64,000 nucleotides of DNA from CAYPNP01 sp964412195 (GTDB taxonomy: Bacteria; Acidobacteriota; JAAYUB01). The position numbers were made by a program, and so were the translations under genes. Positions 53,785-63,114 of the stretch are shown here, piece by piece. A model generated the notes under the pieces. That model saw only the letters and a program-made list of their open reading frames with translations. It ran no database searches and had not been told where the DNA came from. Each line of letters starts with the position of its first letter. Position 1 is the stretch's first letter. The stretch is taken from the NCBI GenBank assembly GCA_964412195.1, contig CAYPNP010000009.1:124001-188000 (forward strand), written 5' to 3'.

Positions 53785-55032
53785 ATGCAAGCGTTGTTCG
53801 TCATCATTTCCATTCTGGGGGACGGGTATTTCTTGCTCCGTGCCCGACGCTTCGATTTTTTCTCTGTCGCCTATTTTTCTGCACAGGTTTATTTTTTGCC
53901 CGGATATGTTGGATATGCCATGCATCCTTGGATCGGTGATCAGTCCATTGCGGTTCCTCTTGTGGATGAAGTGTACCTGGTTTTTCTTCTCGTGATTGCG
54001 GCGATTTGGGTGGGTGCGGTATGCATGGACGTGGTGTGCAGGGAGGGAGAGGAGGCCGGCCCGGCGGAAATTATCCCCGGAGGGCCTAGATCATGCCACA
54101 CCGCGCTGATGATCGCTGCCTTGGGTCTGGTTGCCTCCTTCGCCACGGCGGGAACGCTGCTCTTCTCTCCGGATAAATCGATCGTTCTCGGTGCAATCGG
54201 CCGTTGGTACGTGCTGTGGGTGATGGGCGGGGCCGTGGCGGCGGTGATCGCATATCAGAGGCGTAATCCATGGGTATTGGGCTTGGCTCTGGCGCTCGTG
54301 ATCTTGGATTTTTTTCTCGGCTTCCGAGCCACAACGGCGATCACCATCGGGACCATCGTGACGCTCCTGCTCTATAAACAGGGGATTTCCCGAATGATAA
54401 GTCGCTGGCGGTGGGGAATTCTTGGGATAGCCGTGCTGGGGATGCTTTTTTTCTACAAGCCGCTCTTCCCACAGGTGAAAACCGGTGACGTCCAGGCCGT
54501 CATGTCCCGCACCCAGGATTTGGATTTCTATCGCAATGCCATCCTGTATTCAGAACCATTCACGACCCAGGCAATCCTGAATGAAATCATGATCAATCGG
54601 TTTCGGGTGGATCCGGGGCATTTTTTTAACGTGCCGCTTCAATTTTCTCTGTTTAGCGTGGACCTGGGATATCGGATTCCATCTTTCAATGATCTTTTTC
54701 AACCGGCTCTCTTTCCGGCGTACGATTGGGGTTTGGCCAACAATATTTGGGCGGAGATGTGGGCCAGTGGTGGATGGGAGTTGCTGATCCTCTTCGTGCT
54801 CATCTATGTACTTGTCCTGGCGGCAGGATCCTGGCTCCTCCGTTTCAGGAATCCGGAAATCAGAGCGTTGATCGGATTGGGTATGATGTACTGGGCCGCC
54901 TTCATCCACCGGAACGATTTGAGCTTCCAGCTGAATTTGGAAAAGCAGGTCGTGATCGCATGGCTGTTGACGATCGGATTGACGTTTGCTATCGCAGAAA
55001 TGGCCCGGATCGTCATGGTCTCCAATCGGTGA
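53785..55032 (+). CDS. O-antigen polymerase Wzy-like membrane protein
   Basis: A 415-residue protein with about 10-12 helices. Its topology and short conserved words (IPSFNDLFQPALFPAYDWGLANNIWAEM, then GWELLILFVLIYVLVL) fit oligosaccharide repeat unit polymerases, whose sequences are highly variable. The start ATG 53785 lies 2 nt after the preceding stop. With the flippase and Wzz-like protein it gives a complete Wzx/Wzy set. The assignment rests partly on context. Confidence 0.7.
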   Translation: MQALFVIISILGDGYFLLRARRFDFFSVAYFSAQVYFLPGYVGYAMHPWIGDQSIAVPLVDEVYLVFLLVIAAIWVGAVCMDVVCREGEEAGPAEIIPGGPRSCHTALMIAALGLVASFATAGTLLFSPDKSIVLGAIGRWYVLWVMGGAVAAVIAYQRRNPWVLGLALALVILDFFLGFRATTAITIGTIVTLLLYKQGISRMISRWRWGILGIAVLGMLFFYKPLFPQVKTGDVQAVMSRTQDLDFYRNAILYSEPFTTQAILNEIMINRFRVDPGHFFNVPLQFSLFSVDLGYRIPSFNDLFQPALFPAYDWGLANNIWAEMWASGGWELLILFVLIYVLVLAAGSWLLRFRNPEIRALIGLGMMYWAAFIHRNDLSFQLNLEKQVVIAWLLTIGLTFAIAEMARIVMVSNR

Positions 55033-55036
55033 GCGG

Positions 55037-56215
55037 ATGGTCGACGTGATCGAAAAGTCTGATCCGAGTAGAATCCTGCATGTCATCTCAGGGTTGCATC
55101 CGGGCGGGGCTGAACTCACACTCAAGCGGTTGATTTCCGAGTGGAGTGACTTGGGATTTCAGCACATTGTGGTTTCATTGACAGATATCGGTTCCATCGG
55201 CCGGAGTTTGATCAGCAACGGGATTCCGGTGACAAGTCTGCAGATGCAGAGAAAGCTCTTTGCCCTTGGCGGGTTGTTTCGTCTTAGGAAGCTTGTTTAC
55301 TCCCTTCAACCGGCGTTGATCCAGACGTGGATGTATCCCTCCGATCTGCTGGGGGGACTGGTGGCGCGTATCACCCATCGGATACCTGTTGTCTGGAATA
55401 TCCGGCAAACCCGGCTTGACAGGAAACATCACAAGCTCCTGACCTACTTGGCAAGGTGGGTTTGCGCGAAATCCTCCACAATATTGCCCTCACGTATCGT
55501 GTGCAATTCCAAGTCCGCCATGCAGTCTCACGAAGAGGTGGGATACGGCTCGGATAAAATGGTACTGATCCCGAATGGATTCGACTTGACAATTTTCCAC
55601 CCCGATCAGGAAGCCCGCCGGGAACTTCGCGAGGAGTTGAATGTTCCTGAAAATACCCCTATGATCGGCATGGTAGCGAGATACGATCCCTTGAAGGATC
55701 ATCAGACATTTGCTCAGGCTGCTGGCATCCTGCGGCGATCCCGGCCGGAAATCCGGTTTCTACTAGCGGGACAGGGTGTTGACTGGAGCAATCGGTGTTT
55801 GCTGGAATGGCTGGAAAAGCAACACATTGTCGAGAATTGTATCCTGGTTGGTCATCGCGATGATGTGGCCCGTGTTCATGCCGCTGTGGATATCGCCACG
55901 CTGAGCTCACTGAGCGAGGGAATGCCCAATGTCATTGGAGAAGCCATGGCGTGCGGTGTCCCCTGCGTCGCCACGGATGTGGGGGACACCCGGGAATTGA
56001 TCGGGGAAGCCGGCCGCTTGGTCCCGCCCCGTGATCCCGAGGCGCTGGCCGAGGCCTGGCTGGAGATTTTGACTCTGGCCCCGGCGGAACGGGCTGCAAT
56101 CGGGGCGCTGGGGCGCGATCAAATTGCCCAGAATTACTCCATCCAGACCATGATTAGTCGGTACCGGGATTTATATCGAGAGCTGTCAGATGTGCGGAAT
56201 CACAGGATTTCTTGA
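55037..56215 (+). CDS. Glycosyltransferase family 4
   Basis: A 392-residue GT-B enzyme starting 5 nt after the polymerase stop. Motifs: ILHVISGLHPGGAELTLKRL, LIPNGFDLTIFHPD, GMVARYDPLKDHQTF, and EGMPNVIGEAMACGVPCVATDVGDTRELI with both donor-binding glutamates. Its 3' end overlaps the asnB-like gene by 26 bp. Sugar specificity unknown. Confidence 0.88.
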   Translation: MVDVIEKSDPSRILHVISGLHPGGAELTLKRLISEWSDLGFQHIVVSLTDIGSIGRSLISNGIPVTSLQMQRKLFALGGLFRLRKLVYSLQPALIQTWMYPSDLLGGLVARITHRIPVVWNIRQTRLDRKHHKLLTYLARWVCAKSSTILPSRIVCNSKSAMQSHEEVGYGSDKMVLIPNGFDLTIFHPDQEARRELREELNVPENTPMIGMVARYDPLKDHQTFAQAAGILRRSRPEIRFLLAGQGVDWSNRCLLEWLEKQHIVENCILVGHRDDVARVHAAVDIATLSSLSEGMPNVIGEAMACGVPCVATDVGDTRELIGEAGRLVPPRDPEALAEAWLEILTLAPAERAAIGALGRDQIAQNYSIQTMISRYRDLYRELSDVRNHRIS

Positions 56216-58190
56216 TCTTTCCGGGCACCATCCGGAAGAAGCGTTGATCCGTGACGGCATGTTGATGTCCGCCACCCTGCGTCATCGGGGACCGGACGAT
56301 TCCGGCATATGGATGGACGAGGCGGCGGGCGTCTGTCTGGCCCACCGCCGCCTGTCTATCATCGACCTTTCGATCGATGGTCGGCAACCCATGCATTCGG
56401 CCTGCGGCCGCTATGTCATCATATTCAATGGTGAAATCTATAATTTCCAGAACTTGCGGCATGAGCTGGAGCGGGAGGGGGCGACCTTTCACACTCGAAC
56501 GGATACGGAGGTGATTCTCCAGGCTGTCCGGGCGTGGGGGTTGGAGGCGGCTGTCAAGAGATTCGTCGGCATGTTCGCGTTCGGGCTCTGGGACCGGCAC
56601 GACCAGGTTCTTTACCTTGTCAGAGATCGGTTGGGGATCAAACCACTCTATTACGGCCGCCTGAATTCGGTTTTCCTGTTCGGCTCAGAGTTAAAAAGCC
56701 TCCGGGCACATCCGGGTTTCCGGTCCGAAATCAATCGGAACGCGCTGGCGCTGTATCTGCGGCATAACTATGTGCCGGCTCCTTATTCAATTTACCAGCA
56801 CATCTACAAGCTGATGCCCGGGAGTATCCTGCAAATCAATGGGAAGAGCGGCGAGATGGAGCGGCGAACCTCTTACTGGTCCGCGGCGGATGTGATCCAG
56901 CAAGGGCGTTTGAATCCATTTTCCGGGTCTGAATCGGAAGCCGTCGAAGAACTTGAGAAACTGATCAAGGAATCCGTCCGCCTGCGCATGATCGGCGATG
57001 TGCCGAACGGCGCCTTCCTGTCGGGGGGAATCGATTCGTCCACCGTAGTTTCGATCATGCAGTCGTTGTCCGATCGTCCGATCCAGACATTCACCATCGG
57101 CTTTCATGAGAGCAGCTTTGATGAAATACCCTTTGCCCGGCGGGTGGCTCGACATCTCGGCACCAACCACACCGAGCAATATCTGACGCCTGAGGAAGCA
57201 CAGGCCATCATCCCGTTGCTGCCGATAATGTATGATGAGCCGTTCGCCGACGCATCCCAGATCCCCACCCACCTGGTCTCCCGCCTCGCGCGGAGATACG
57301 TCACCGTGAGTCTGTCCGGAGATGGTGGGGATGAGCTATTCTGTGGATACGATCGGTACCGCCTGGGTATGCGGACCTGGAACATGATCCGATGGATCCC
57401 CAGGGACGTTCGGCGGATGGGGGGGTGGGGGCTGGAGACCCTGCCGGTGTCGTGGTTGAATGCTTCGGTCGGCAAGGTGCTCCCCCGGATCGTGCCGTTG
57501 GATTACTCCGGGGGAGTGGGGGATAAACTCCACAAGTTTGCCCGGATCCTCTCTAATCCGACCTCCTCGGACTTTTACTATGGATTGATCTCTTGCTGGA
57601 AGAATCCTGAGGATGTCGTAGTGGGTGGAATGGAGCCGCCCAACCACCTCGAGAGGCTCTTGCAGCTTTCAGACCGGCTGGCTTTCTCCGAATGGATGAT
57701 GTTCGCAGATCTGGTCAATTATCTGCCGGATGATATTCTGGCCAAGGTGGATCGAGCGTCCATGGCAGTCAGCCTGGAAGCCAGGGTGCCGTTGTTGGAT
57801 CACCGGCTGGTGGAGTTTGCCTGGCGGCTCCCGCTCCGACTCAAGTTCCGGCATGGGCAGGGGAAGTGGATCTTGCGCCAAGTTTTGGCAAAGTATGTGC
57901 CACTGGAATTTCTCGATCGGTCCAAGATGGGATTCGGGGTACCAATCGGAGATTGGCTTCGGGGCCCCCTTCGAGACTGGGCGGAGGATCTGCTGAATGA
58001 GCGCCGTCTCGAGCGGGAAGGATTCTTCCATCCCGGGATCATCGCGGCCGCATGGCAGGAGCACCTTTCCGGCATGCGAAATTGGCAGTACCGATTATGG
58101 CCGATTCTGCAATTTCAGGCTTGGTGGTCACAGCAACGAGAACAAAGCGGGGGCGATCCCGCGAACTATGCCTCCTGCTCGGGAGCGTGA
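56190..58190 (+). CDS. Asparagine synthase-like glutamine amidotransferase (AsnB family)
   Basis: A 666-residue protein with an N-terminal class II glutaminase domain (MCGITGF; Cys2 is the nucleophile; RHRGPDDSG; NGEIYN) and a C-terminal synthetase domain with the PP-loop SGGIDSS (about 278-284). Members in surface polysaccharide loci often amidate a uronic acid rather than make free asparagine; this is inferred here from context. It overlaps the preceding glycosyltransferase, so it belongs to the same operon. Confidence 0.88.
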   Translation: MCGITGFLDLSGHHPEEALIRDGMLMSATLRHRGPDDSGIWMDEAAGVCLAHRRLSIIDLSIDGRQPMHSACGRYVIIFNGEIYNFQNLRHELEREGATFHTRTDTEVILQAVRAWGLEAAVKRFVGMFAFGLWDRHDQVLYLVRDRLGIKPLYYGRLNSVFLFGSELKSLRAHPGFRSEINRNALALYLRHNYVPAPYSIYQHIYKLMPGSILQINGKSGEMERRTSYWSAADVIQQGRLNPFSGSESEAVEELEKLIKESVRLRMIGDVPNGAFLSGGIDSSTVVSIMQSLSDRPIQTFTIGFHESSFDEIPFARRVARHLGTNHTEQYLTPEEAQAIIPLLPIMYDEPFADASQIPTHLVSRLARRYVTVSLSGDGGDELFCGYDRYRLGMRTWNMIRWIPRDVRRMGGWGLETLPVSWLNASVGKVLPRIVPLDYSGGVGDKLHKFARILSNPTSSDFYYGLISCWKNPEDVVVGGMEPPNHLERLLQLSDRLAFSEWMMFADLVNYLPDDILAKVDRASMAVSLEARVPLLDHRLVEFAWRLPLRLKFRHGQGKWILRQVLAKYVPLEFLDRSKMGFGVPIGDWLRGPLRDWAEDLLNERRLEREGFFHPGIIAAAWQEHLSGMRNWQYRLWPILQFQAWWSQQREQSGGDPANYASCSGA

Positions 58191-58193
58191 CCT

Positions 58194-59201
58194 GTGCGGG
58201 TTCTTGTCACCGGAGCGGGCGGATTTATCGGCCGTTTCGTCTGCTCGGAATTGGTATTCTCCACCGAGGTGGTCGGGGCGCTGCGTTCGCCCGCCCCCGC
58301 CGGCTGCCTTCACCCCGGGATTTCAGCGCTTACCGTGGGCGACATCCATGGGGAGACTTCCTGGGCACCATTCCTGGAGGGAATTGAAGTCGTCGTGCAT
58401 CTAGCGGCTCGCGTCCATGTGTTGCGCGACAGCTCCAGAGATCCGTGGCCTCTCTTCCGCCGGGTCAATACGGAAGGGACCATCCGCCTGGCGGAGGAAT
58501 GTGCAAAGGCGGGAGTGCGGCGGATTGTGTTCGTGAGCACGATCGGTGTGACGGGAAATCGATCGCCGATCGGCCCGGATGGCCGACCAGTCGCCATTCG
58601 GGGCGATGAGCCGCCCTGCCCGGCGGACCCATACGCGCGGTCAAAGTGGGAGGCCGAGGCCGGCCTCCGGGAAGTGGCGACGGCAAAGAGAATGGAATAT
58701 GTGATCATCCGCCCCCCCCTGGTCTATGGTCCCGGGATGAAAGGCAACATGGTCAGGCTTCTGGACTGGATCTGGAGCGACCGACCCCTGCCCTTTGGGA
58801 GTGTCCGAAATCAGCGCAGTTTCCTGGGTGTGCAGAATCTGGCGAATCTGATCCATCAGTGTGTCCGGGACGCCAGGGCTGCCGGGGGAACCGTTGTTGC
58901 GAGCGACGAAGATACGATTTCCACACCCGATCTCATCCGTCGTCTGGCTTTCCATACCGGGCGCAGGGCCTGCCTGTGGCGGGTGCCTGTACCGCTGGTG
59001 AAAACGGGCGGGGCGATCTTGGGGAAAACACGGGAGTTCAGTCGATTATTGGATTCTTTGGTGGTGGACAACACTCCGGTGAAACGAAGGTTGAATTGGG
59101 CACCATCGATCACCCTCGAAGAGGGGCTCCGGGGGGCCTGCCGGTCCTATCGGGCCGAGAAGTCCGGGGAGGATCTTGAATCCGAAAGTGACTGTGAATG
59201 A
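58194..59201 (+). CDS. NAD-dependent epimerase/reductase of the extended SDR family, WbpV/WreQ-like
   Basis: A 335-residue enzyme from GTG 58194. The Rossmann motif is VTGAGGFIG (residues 5-13) and the catalytic YxxxK is DPYARSKWEAE. The C-terminal pattern DTISTPDLIRRLA ... RVPVPLVKTGGAILGK ... LEEGLRGAC resembles the WbpV/WreQ group that reduces or epimerises UDP-4-keto-6-deoxy-GlcNAc to make N-acetylquinovosamine or fucosamine donors. That would pair well with the WecA-like enzyme at 62056. The exact reaction is inferred. Confidence 0.75.
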   Translation: MRVLVTGAGGFIGRFVCSELVFSTEVVGALRSPAPAGCLHPGISALTVGDIHGETSWAPFLEGIEVVVHLAARVHVLRDSSRDPWPLFRRVNTEGTIRLAEECAKAGVRRIVFVSTIGVTGNRSPIGPDGRPVAIRGDEPPCPADPYARSKWEAEAGLREVATAKRMEYVIIRPPLVYGPGMKGNMVRLLDWIWSDRPLPFGSVRNQRSFLGVQNLANLIHQCVRDARAAGGTVVASDEDTISTPDLIRRLAFHTGRRACLWRVPVPLVKTGGAILGKTREFSRLLDSLVVDNTPVKRRLNWAPSITLEEGLRGACRSYRAEKSGEDLESESDCE

Positions 59202-59234
59202 GGTCGCAGGCTGGGGCCGGTCCGGATGAGAAAA

Positions 59235-60251
59235 CTAGGGCGCTTTGCGGATCGGCTGAGCGGTGGTTGGCTCCAGGGACTCTGAGTCCGTCAACCAGTT
59301 GGCAAAGTGTCGCAGTCCATCAGCCAGCGGGGTGATGGGATGGTAATTCAGCAACCGTTGGGCCTTGGAGATATCCGCCCATGTCTGTGGGACATCACCC
59401 GGTTGTTGGGCGAGGTGCTCCAAAGAGGCTTTCTGATGCAACGCTGATTCCAGAGCCTGGACCAATTCCGACAAAGCCACTGTCACACTATTCCCCAAAT
59501 TGATGATTTCATACATTCTGTCGGTGTAGCCCATGGCTGCTCGAATTCCATTCACGACGTCAGCCACATAAGTGTAATCCCGCCGTGTGTTGCCCGTCCC
59601 ATAAACAGGGATACGACGCCCCTCCTGGATACAGCGTGCAAATTTGTGAATGGCCAGATCGGGTCTTTGGCGTGGTCCATAGACAGTGAACAACCGCAGG
59701 GCGATGAATCGAATATTGTGGAGATGACTGTACACGTGGCCCAGCAATTCACCGCTGACTTTGGTCGAAGCGTATGGGCTGATGGGCAGTAGAACAGTGT
59801 CCTCCTCGCGCCAAGGAACCCGTGGATTCAATCCATAGACACTGCTGGAAGAACCAAAAACAAATTGTGGGACCTGTAGGTCCCGTGCCAATTCCAGGAG
59901 GTTCAGCGTGCCGCAGACATTCACTTTATGGTAACTAATGGGATCCCGGATCGATGGCAGAACACCGGCTTTGGCCGCCAGATGGACCATCACTTCAAAG
60001 CGAGGGCCCGGTTTCCGTAAAAAAGCATCACGGAGAGATTGATTGTCCGAAATGTCCACTTCGACAAGATGGAAATTCGGATGTTGTGTATTTGCGGCAA
60101 GATTGGCTCTTTTGATTTGGGGATCGTAGAAGGGATCGAAATTGTCAACGACGGTGACATGCCATCCGTCCCGAATCAACCGGTCGACTAGATGGCTACC
60201 GATGAAGCCGGCTCCGCCAGTCACCAATGCCCGTTGCAATCTTGCCTCCAT
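59235..60251 (-). CDS. UDP-glucuronate 4-epimerase-like extended SDR
   Basis: A 338-residue enzyme from ATG 60251 on the minus strand. VTGGAGFIGSHL is the NAD motif; VVDNFDPFYDPQIKRANLA, SSSSVYGLNPRVPW, SPYASTKVSGELL (YxxxK) and YGPRQRPDLAIHKFARCI match UDP-glucuronate 4-epimerases. It would provide UDP-galacturonate, consistent with a uronic-acid-containing repeat and the AsnB-like amidotransferase nearby. It lies convergent to the preceding gene with ~33 bp between the stops. Confidence 0.85.
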   Translation of the reverse strand: MEARLQRALVTGGAGFIGSHLVDRLIRDGWHVTVVDNFDPFYDPQIKRANLAANTQHPNFHLVEVDISDNQSLRDAFLRKPGPRFEVMVHLAAKAGVLPSIRDPISYHKVNVCGTLNLLELARDLQVPQFVFGSSSSVYGLNPRVPWREEDTVLLPISPYASTKVSGELLGHVYSHLHNIRFIALRLFTVYGPRQRPDLAIHKFARCIQEGRRIPVYGTGNTRRDYTYVADVVNGIRAAMGYTDRMYEIINLGNSVTVALSELVQALESALHQKASLEHLAQQPGDVPQTWADISKAQRLLNYHPITPLADGLRHFANWLTDSESLEPTTAQPIRKAP

Positions 60252-60328
60252 CCCCCGGCCGAGTCGTGTCATCCGGGGCGAAGACTACTCAGCCAGATTG
60301 ATCGCGATGCCGGATTCGGCCCGTGTTG

Positions 60329-60363
60329 AAAAAAACAGGCCGCTTGGGAATCCAAGCGGCCTG
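60329..60363 (-). terminator. Rho-independent terminator for the VCBS-repeat gene
   Basis: On the minus strand AGGCCGCTTGG (60362-60352) and CCAAGCGGCCT (60347-60337) form a perfect 11-bp stem with a tight 4-nt loop. A run of seven T's follows on that strand (60335-60329). It begins about 20 nt past the stop of the gene at 60384-61787. Confidence 0.9.
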
Positions 60364-60383
60364 GGTGTGAAGGATCTTGTGGA

Positions 60384-61787
60384 TTACTTGCCGATCGCGA
60401 TGTCTTGAGTGCCTCCCCACTGCTGGCTCACGTAGGCATCGGTCGGGGAGAGGATGAACCAGTAATGGTTGGACGCCCGGTAGATCGCCCAGTCGCAGGC
60501 ACTCGGCGTAGCGGGCAGATCGGCAGTAGTGTAATGGCCTGGCATCGGGATATCGCCGGCAGAACCGCCCCAGCCCGCGCTCCGGTAGACACCCAGTTGG
60601 CTCATGGTCAACCACCAGCCATTCGAGGGGCGATAGACTGCCCAATCCGCGGTGCCATCGCCATCGTAGTCCGCCGGTACCGGCACATCACCGGTCAAAC
60701 CCCAAGCATAGCTATAATACCCGCCGGTGTGGGTGGTCACGAACCAGTAGCCGTTGGAGGGACGGTACACAGCGGGATCGGTGAAACCATCCCCGTCGTA
60801 ATCCGCCGGGACCGGGATATCTCCCAGGTTGCCCCAGCCGTAGCTCATGTAGGCGCCAAGCTGGGTCATGATGAGCCACCAGCCGTTGCTGGGCCGGTAG
60901 ATCGCCCAGTCGGCCGTTCCGTCGCCATCATAATCACCCGGCATCGGGATATCCCCCGGGAGGCCCCAGCCGTAGCTTTTGTAAACTCCAGTCTGAGTCC
61001 AAACCAGCCACCAGCCGTTGGCCGGGCGGTAGACGGCATAATCTGTCTTGCCGTCGCCGTCATAATCGCCGGGAACCGGCACATCGCCTGTGTTGCCCCA
61101 GCCGTAGGTCAGCGTGGAACCGGTCTGAGTCAGGATGTTCCACATGCCGGTGAAGGTGTTGTAGACCGCGAAGTCCGACTTTCCGTCTCCGTCGTAGTCA
61201 CCACCCTGGAGGGGCAGCTTCCCGACCATGGAGAGGCTGGAATCCGAGGCTGCAGCCGGAATATTGGCGGGGCCGCCATTGGATGCCGTCCACTTGGAGG
61301 AGAGCGACAGGGCGACCTGGGCCGGCGCACCGGCCGGAGCAGTCAGATCCAGGGCAATGGAGGAGAAGTCGAGCGGGAAACCATTGGCGGCCGCCACATT
61401 GTAGGTGGGGCCGACGGAGTCCACGCTCGTAGCGCCAACGACGGCAAAGAAACCGTTGGCGTTGGCAATGGAAGGATCGGTATTGACGAATGTCAGGGTC
61501 GGCGGATTGGCCGAGGCATTACCCGGCAGATCGCCATTGGTGGCATTGATGAACATGAACTTGGTCGCATCGAAACCGACCGGAACGACGAAGCCACCCA
61601 AACCGACGGTCGCACTGCCCGTCACGCTGGAAAGGTCGGTGTGGATCGTGAACTGGGCTGGCCACCCATAGAGGACCAGCAAGGGCGGATTGACCACGGT
61701 GACCTGGCCGGTGCCGGAGATGCCGCCTTGGGCGAGCATCAGGCCGGTGCACAGGGCCAGGATCGTCCACAGAATCTGTTTTCTCAT
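60384..61787 (-). CDS. Secreted FG-GAP/VCBS-like repeat protein with N-terminal beta-sandwich
   Basis: A 467-residue exported protein; signal peptide MRKQILWTILALCTGLMLAQG. Residues ~20-185 form a beta-rich domain (VLYGWPAQFTIHTDLSS; GGFVVPVGFDATKFMFINAT), perhaps cohesin-like. Residues ~195-467 are six ~44-residue blades of the pattern DYDGDGKTDYAVYRPANGWW ... YGWGxxGDIPMPG; five have intact Ca-binding DxDGDG loops and the last is degenerate. AGGAGG lies 8 nt before the ATG, and a terminator follows the stop. It is probably a surface or extracellular structural protein. Confidence 0.85.
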   Translation of the reverse strand: MRKQILWTILALCTGLMLAQGGISGTGQVTVVNPPLLVLYGWPAQFTIHTDLSSVTGSATVGLGGFVVPVGFDATKFMFINATNGDLPGNASANPPTLTFVNTDPSIANANGFFAVVGATSVDSVGPTYNVAAANGFPLDFSSIALDLTAPAGAPAQVALSLSSKWTASNGGPANIPAAASDSSLSMVGKLPLQGGDYDGDGKSDFAVYNTFTGMWNILTQTGSTLTYGWGNTGDVPVPGDYDGDGKTDYAVYRPANGWWLVWTQTGVYKSYGWGLPGDIPMPGDYDGDGTADWAIYRPSNGWWLIMTQLGAYMSYGWGNLGDIPVPADYDGDGFTDPAVYRPSNGYWFVTTHTGGYYSYAWGLTGDVPVPADYDGDGTADWAVYRPSNGWWLTMSQLGVYRSAGWGGSAGDIPMPGHYTTADLPATPSACDWAIYRASNHYWFILSPTDAYVSQQWGGTQDIAIGK

Positions 61788-62055
61788 GTCAAGAACCTCC
61801 TGGAAATCGATAAGTGCGTATTGAATCTAAAATACAACCCAATAGGGTGGGATTGCCGGCGCAAAGGGTGCAAAAAAAATCAATTTTCACGGACCATCGA
61901 TTCATCAGACGTCATTTCAGGTGGAACAGGGATGTAAGTATAATCCAAACCGGTTTTGTATGAAAGAAAGATCTGTTGGAAATCGGGGGGGGCGGTGGAT
62001 ATACTGGGCTTGGCCGGTCTCCTGACTCAATCCGGATCGCGTTCGGCGGGATGCC
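61788..62055. other. Divergent intergenic region between the VCBS-repeat gene and the wecA-like gene
   Basis: A 268-bp gap between divergent genes. The left half is A+T-rich (T-run and TATTTTAGAT on the minus strand) and must hold the promoter of the VCBS gene, but no convincing full promoter can be assigned. No repeat family or additional gene was recognised. Confidence 0.4.
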
Positions 62056-63114
62056 TTGGAATTCAAGCACTTCCTATCTCACATGCTGGTCTTCGGTGCC
62101 GGCTCGGCGCTGGCCGCCGCCCTGGCTGTGTGCCGGGTGGAGGCCTGGCTGCGCCGGCGGGAGATCCTGGCGCACCCCAACGAGCGGAGTTCGCATTCCA
62201 TCCCCACGCCCAGCGGAGGGGGACTTGCCATCGTCGGGGTTGTGGCCGCGGGTGGTCTGCTCGCGGGAATCTTCGCCGTCGTGCTGTTGGGATCCCTCAA
62301 CCGGTTGCCCCATTGGTGGCCGTTCGGGATCGCGGCGCTGGGAGTCGCGGCGGTCGGCTGGGTGGACGACCTGCGGAACCTGCCGCAGGGAATCCGTCTG
62401 GCGGTTCAGGCCGTGGCCGCCGCCGCCGTGCTCCTGGCCTTCGGCCCCATGGTGTCGGTTAGCCTGCCGGGGTGGGGAATGGTGGCTCTTGGGTGGCTGG
62501 CCGGTCCGCTGGCCTTCCTCTGGCTGGTGGGACTGACCAACGCTTACAACTTCATGGACGGCATCGACGGGATCGCCGGCAGCCAGGCGGTGTTGGCCGG
62601 TCTGGGCTGGGCGGTTCTCGGAGCCCTGCGGGGGGAGCCGGAGGTCACGGCGTTTGCCCTGCTGCTGGCGGGGGCCAGCCTGGGCTTCCTCACCCGGAAT
62701 TGGCCGCCGGCCCGGATCTTTATGGGGGATGTGGGGAGCACGTTCCTGGGATTCTCGTTCGCCGCCCTGCCCCTGCTGGTCGATCCGGCCGATCCTCACC
62801 TTTTCCTCGCCGGATTGCTGCTCGTGTGGCCGTTCGTGTTCGACACGGTCTTCACCCTGATCTGCCGGCTTCTGCGCGGAGAGAACATTCTGCGAGCCCA
62901 TCGCTCCCACCTCTACCAGCGGCTGGTTATCGCCGGCTGGAGCCACCGGTCCGTGACGCTCCTGTACGCGGGGCTGGCTGCGGCGGGCGGGATCCTCGCG
63001 GTGGGATACGCCCGCCAATGGCCCGGCGCCGACAGGTTGGCGGTGTTGGCGCCGCCGGTTCTGTTTGCGGGATTGTGGATGCTTGTATGCAGGCGGGAGA
63101 AGGTGCCTCGGTGA
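62056..63114 (+). CDS. WecA/WbpL-like UDP-HexNAc:polyprenol-phosphate sugar-1-phosphate transferase
   Basis: A 352-residue membrane enzyme of the MraY/WecA family with about 10 helices, which would start repeat-unit assembly on undecaprenyl phosphate. Motifs: LAHPNERSSHSIPTPSGGGLAI, GWVDDLRNLP (Asp-Asp), NAYNFMDGIDGIAG, FMGDVGSTFLGF, and RAHRSHLYQRL. The predicted start is TTG 62056 with GGCGGGA upstream; an ATG at 62083 in frame would cut the first helix. G+C is higher than in the polysaccharide locus to the left. HexNAc specificity is not known. Confidence 0.87.
   Translation: MEFKHFLSHMLVFGAGSALAAALAVCRVEAWLRRREILAHPNERSSHSIPTPSGGGLAIVGVVAAGGLLAGIFAVVLLGSLNRLPHWWPFGIAALGVAAVGWVDDLRNLPQGIRLAVQAVAAAAVLLAFGPMVSVSLPGWGMVALGWLAGPLAFLWLVGLTNAYNFMDGIDGIAGSQAVLAGLGWAVLGALRGEPEVTAFALLLAGASLGFLTRNWPPARIFMGDVGSTFLGFSFAALPLLVDPADPHLFLAGLLLVWPFVFDTVFTLICRLLRGENILRAHRSHLYQRLVIAGWSHRSVTLLYAGLAAAGGILAVGYARQWPGADRLAVLAPPVLFAGLWMLVCRREKVPR

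Noticed and set aside
43100..61787. Prophage or integrative element as explanation for the low-G+C segment
   Set aside because: There is no integrase, structural phage gene, tRNA target or transfer gene; all genes fit a polysaccharide locus.
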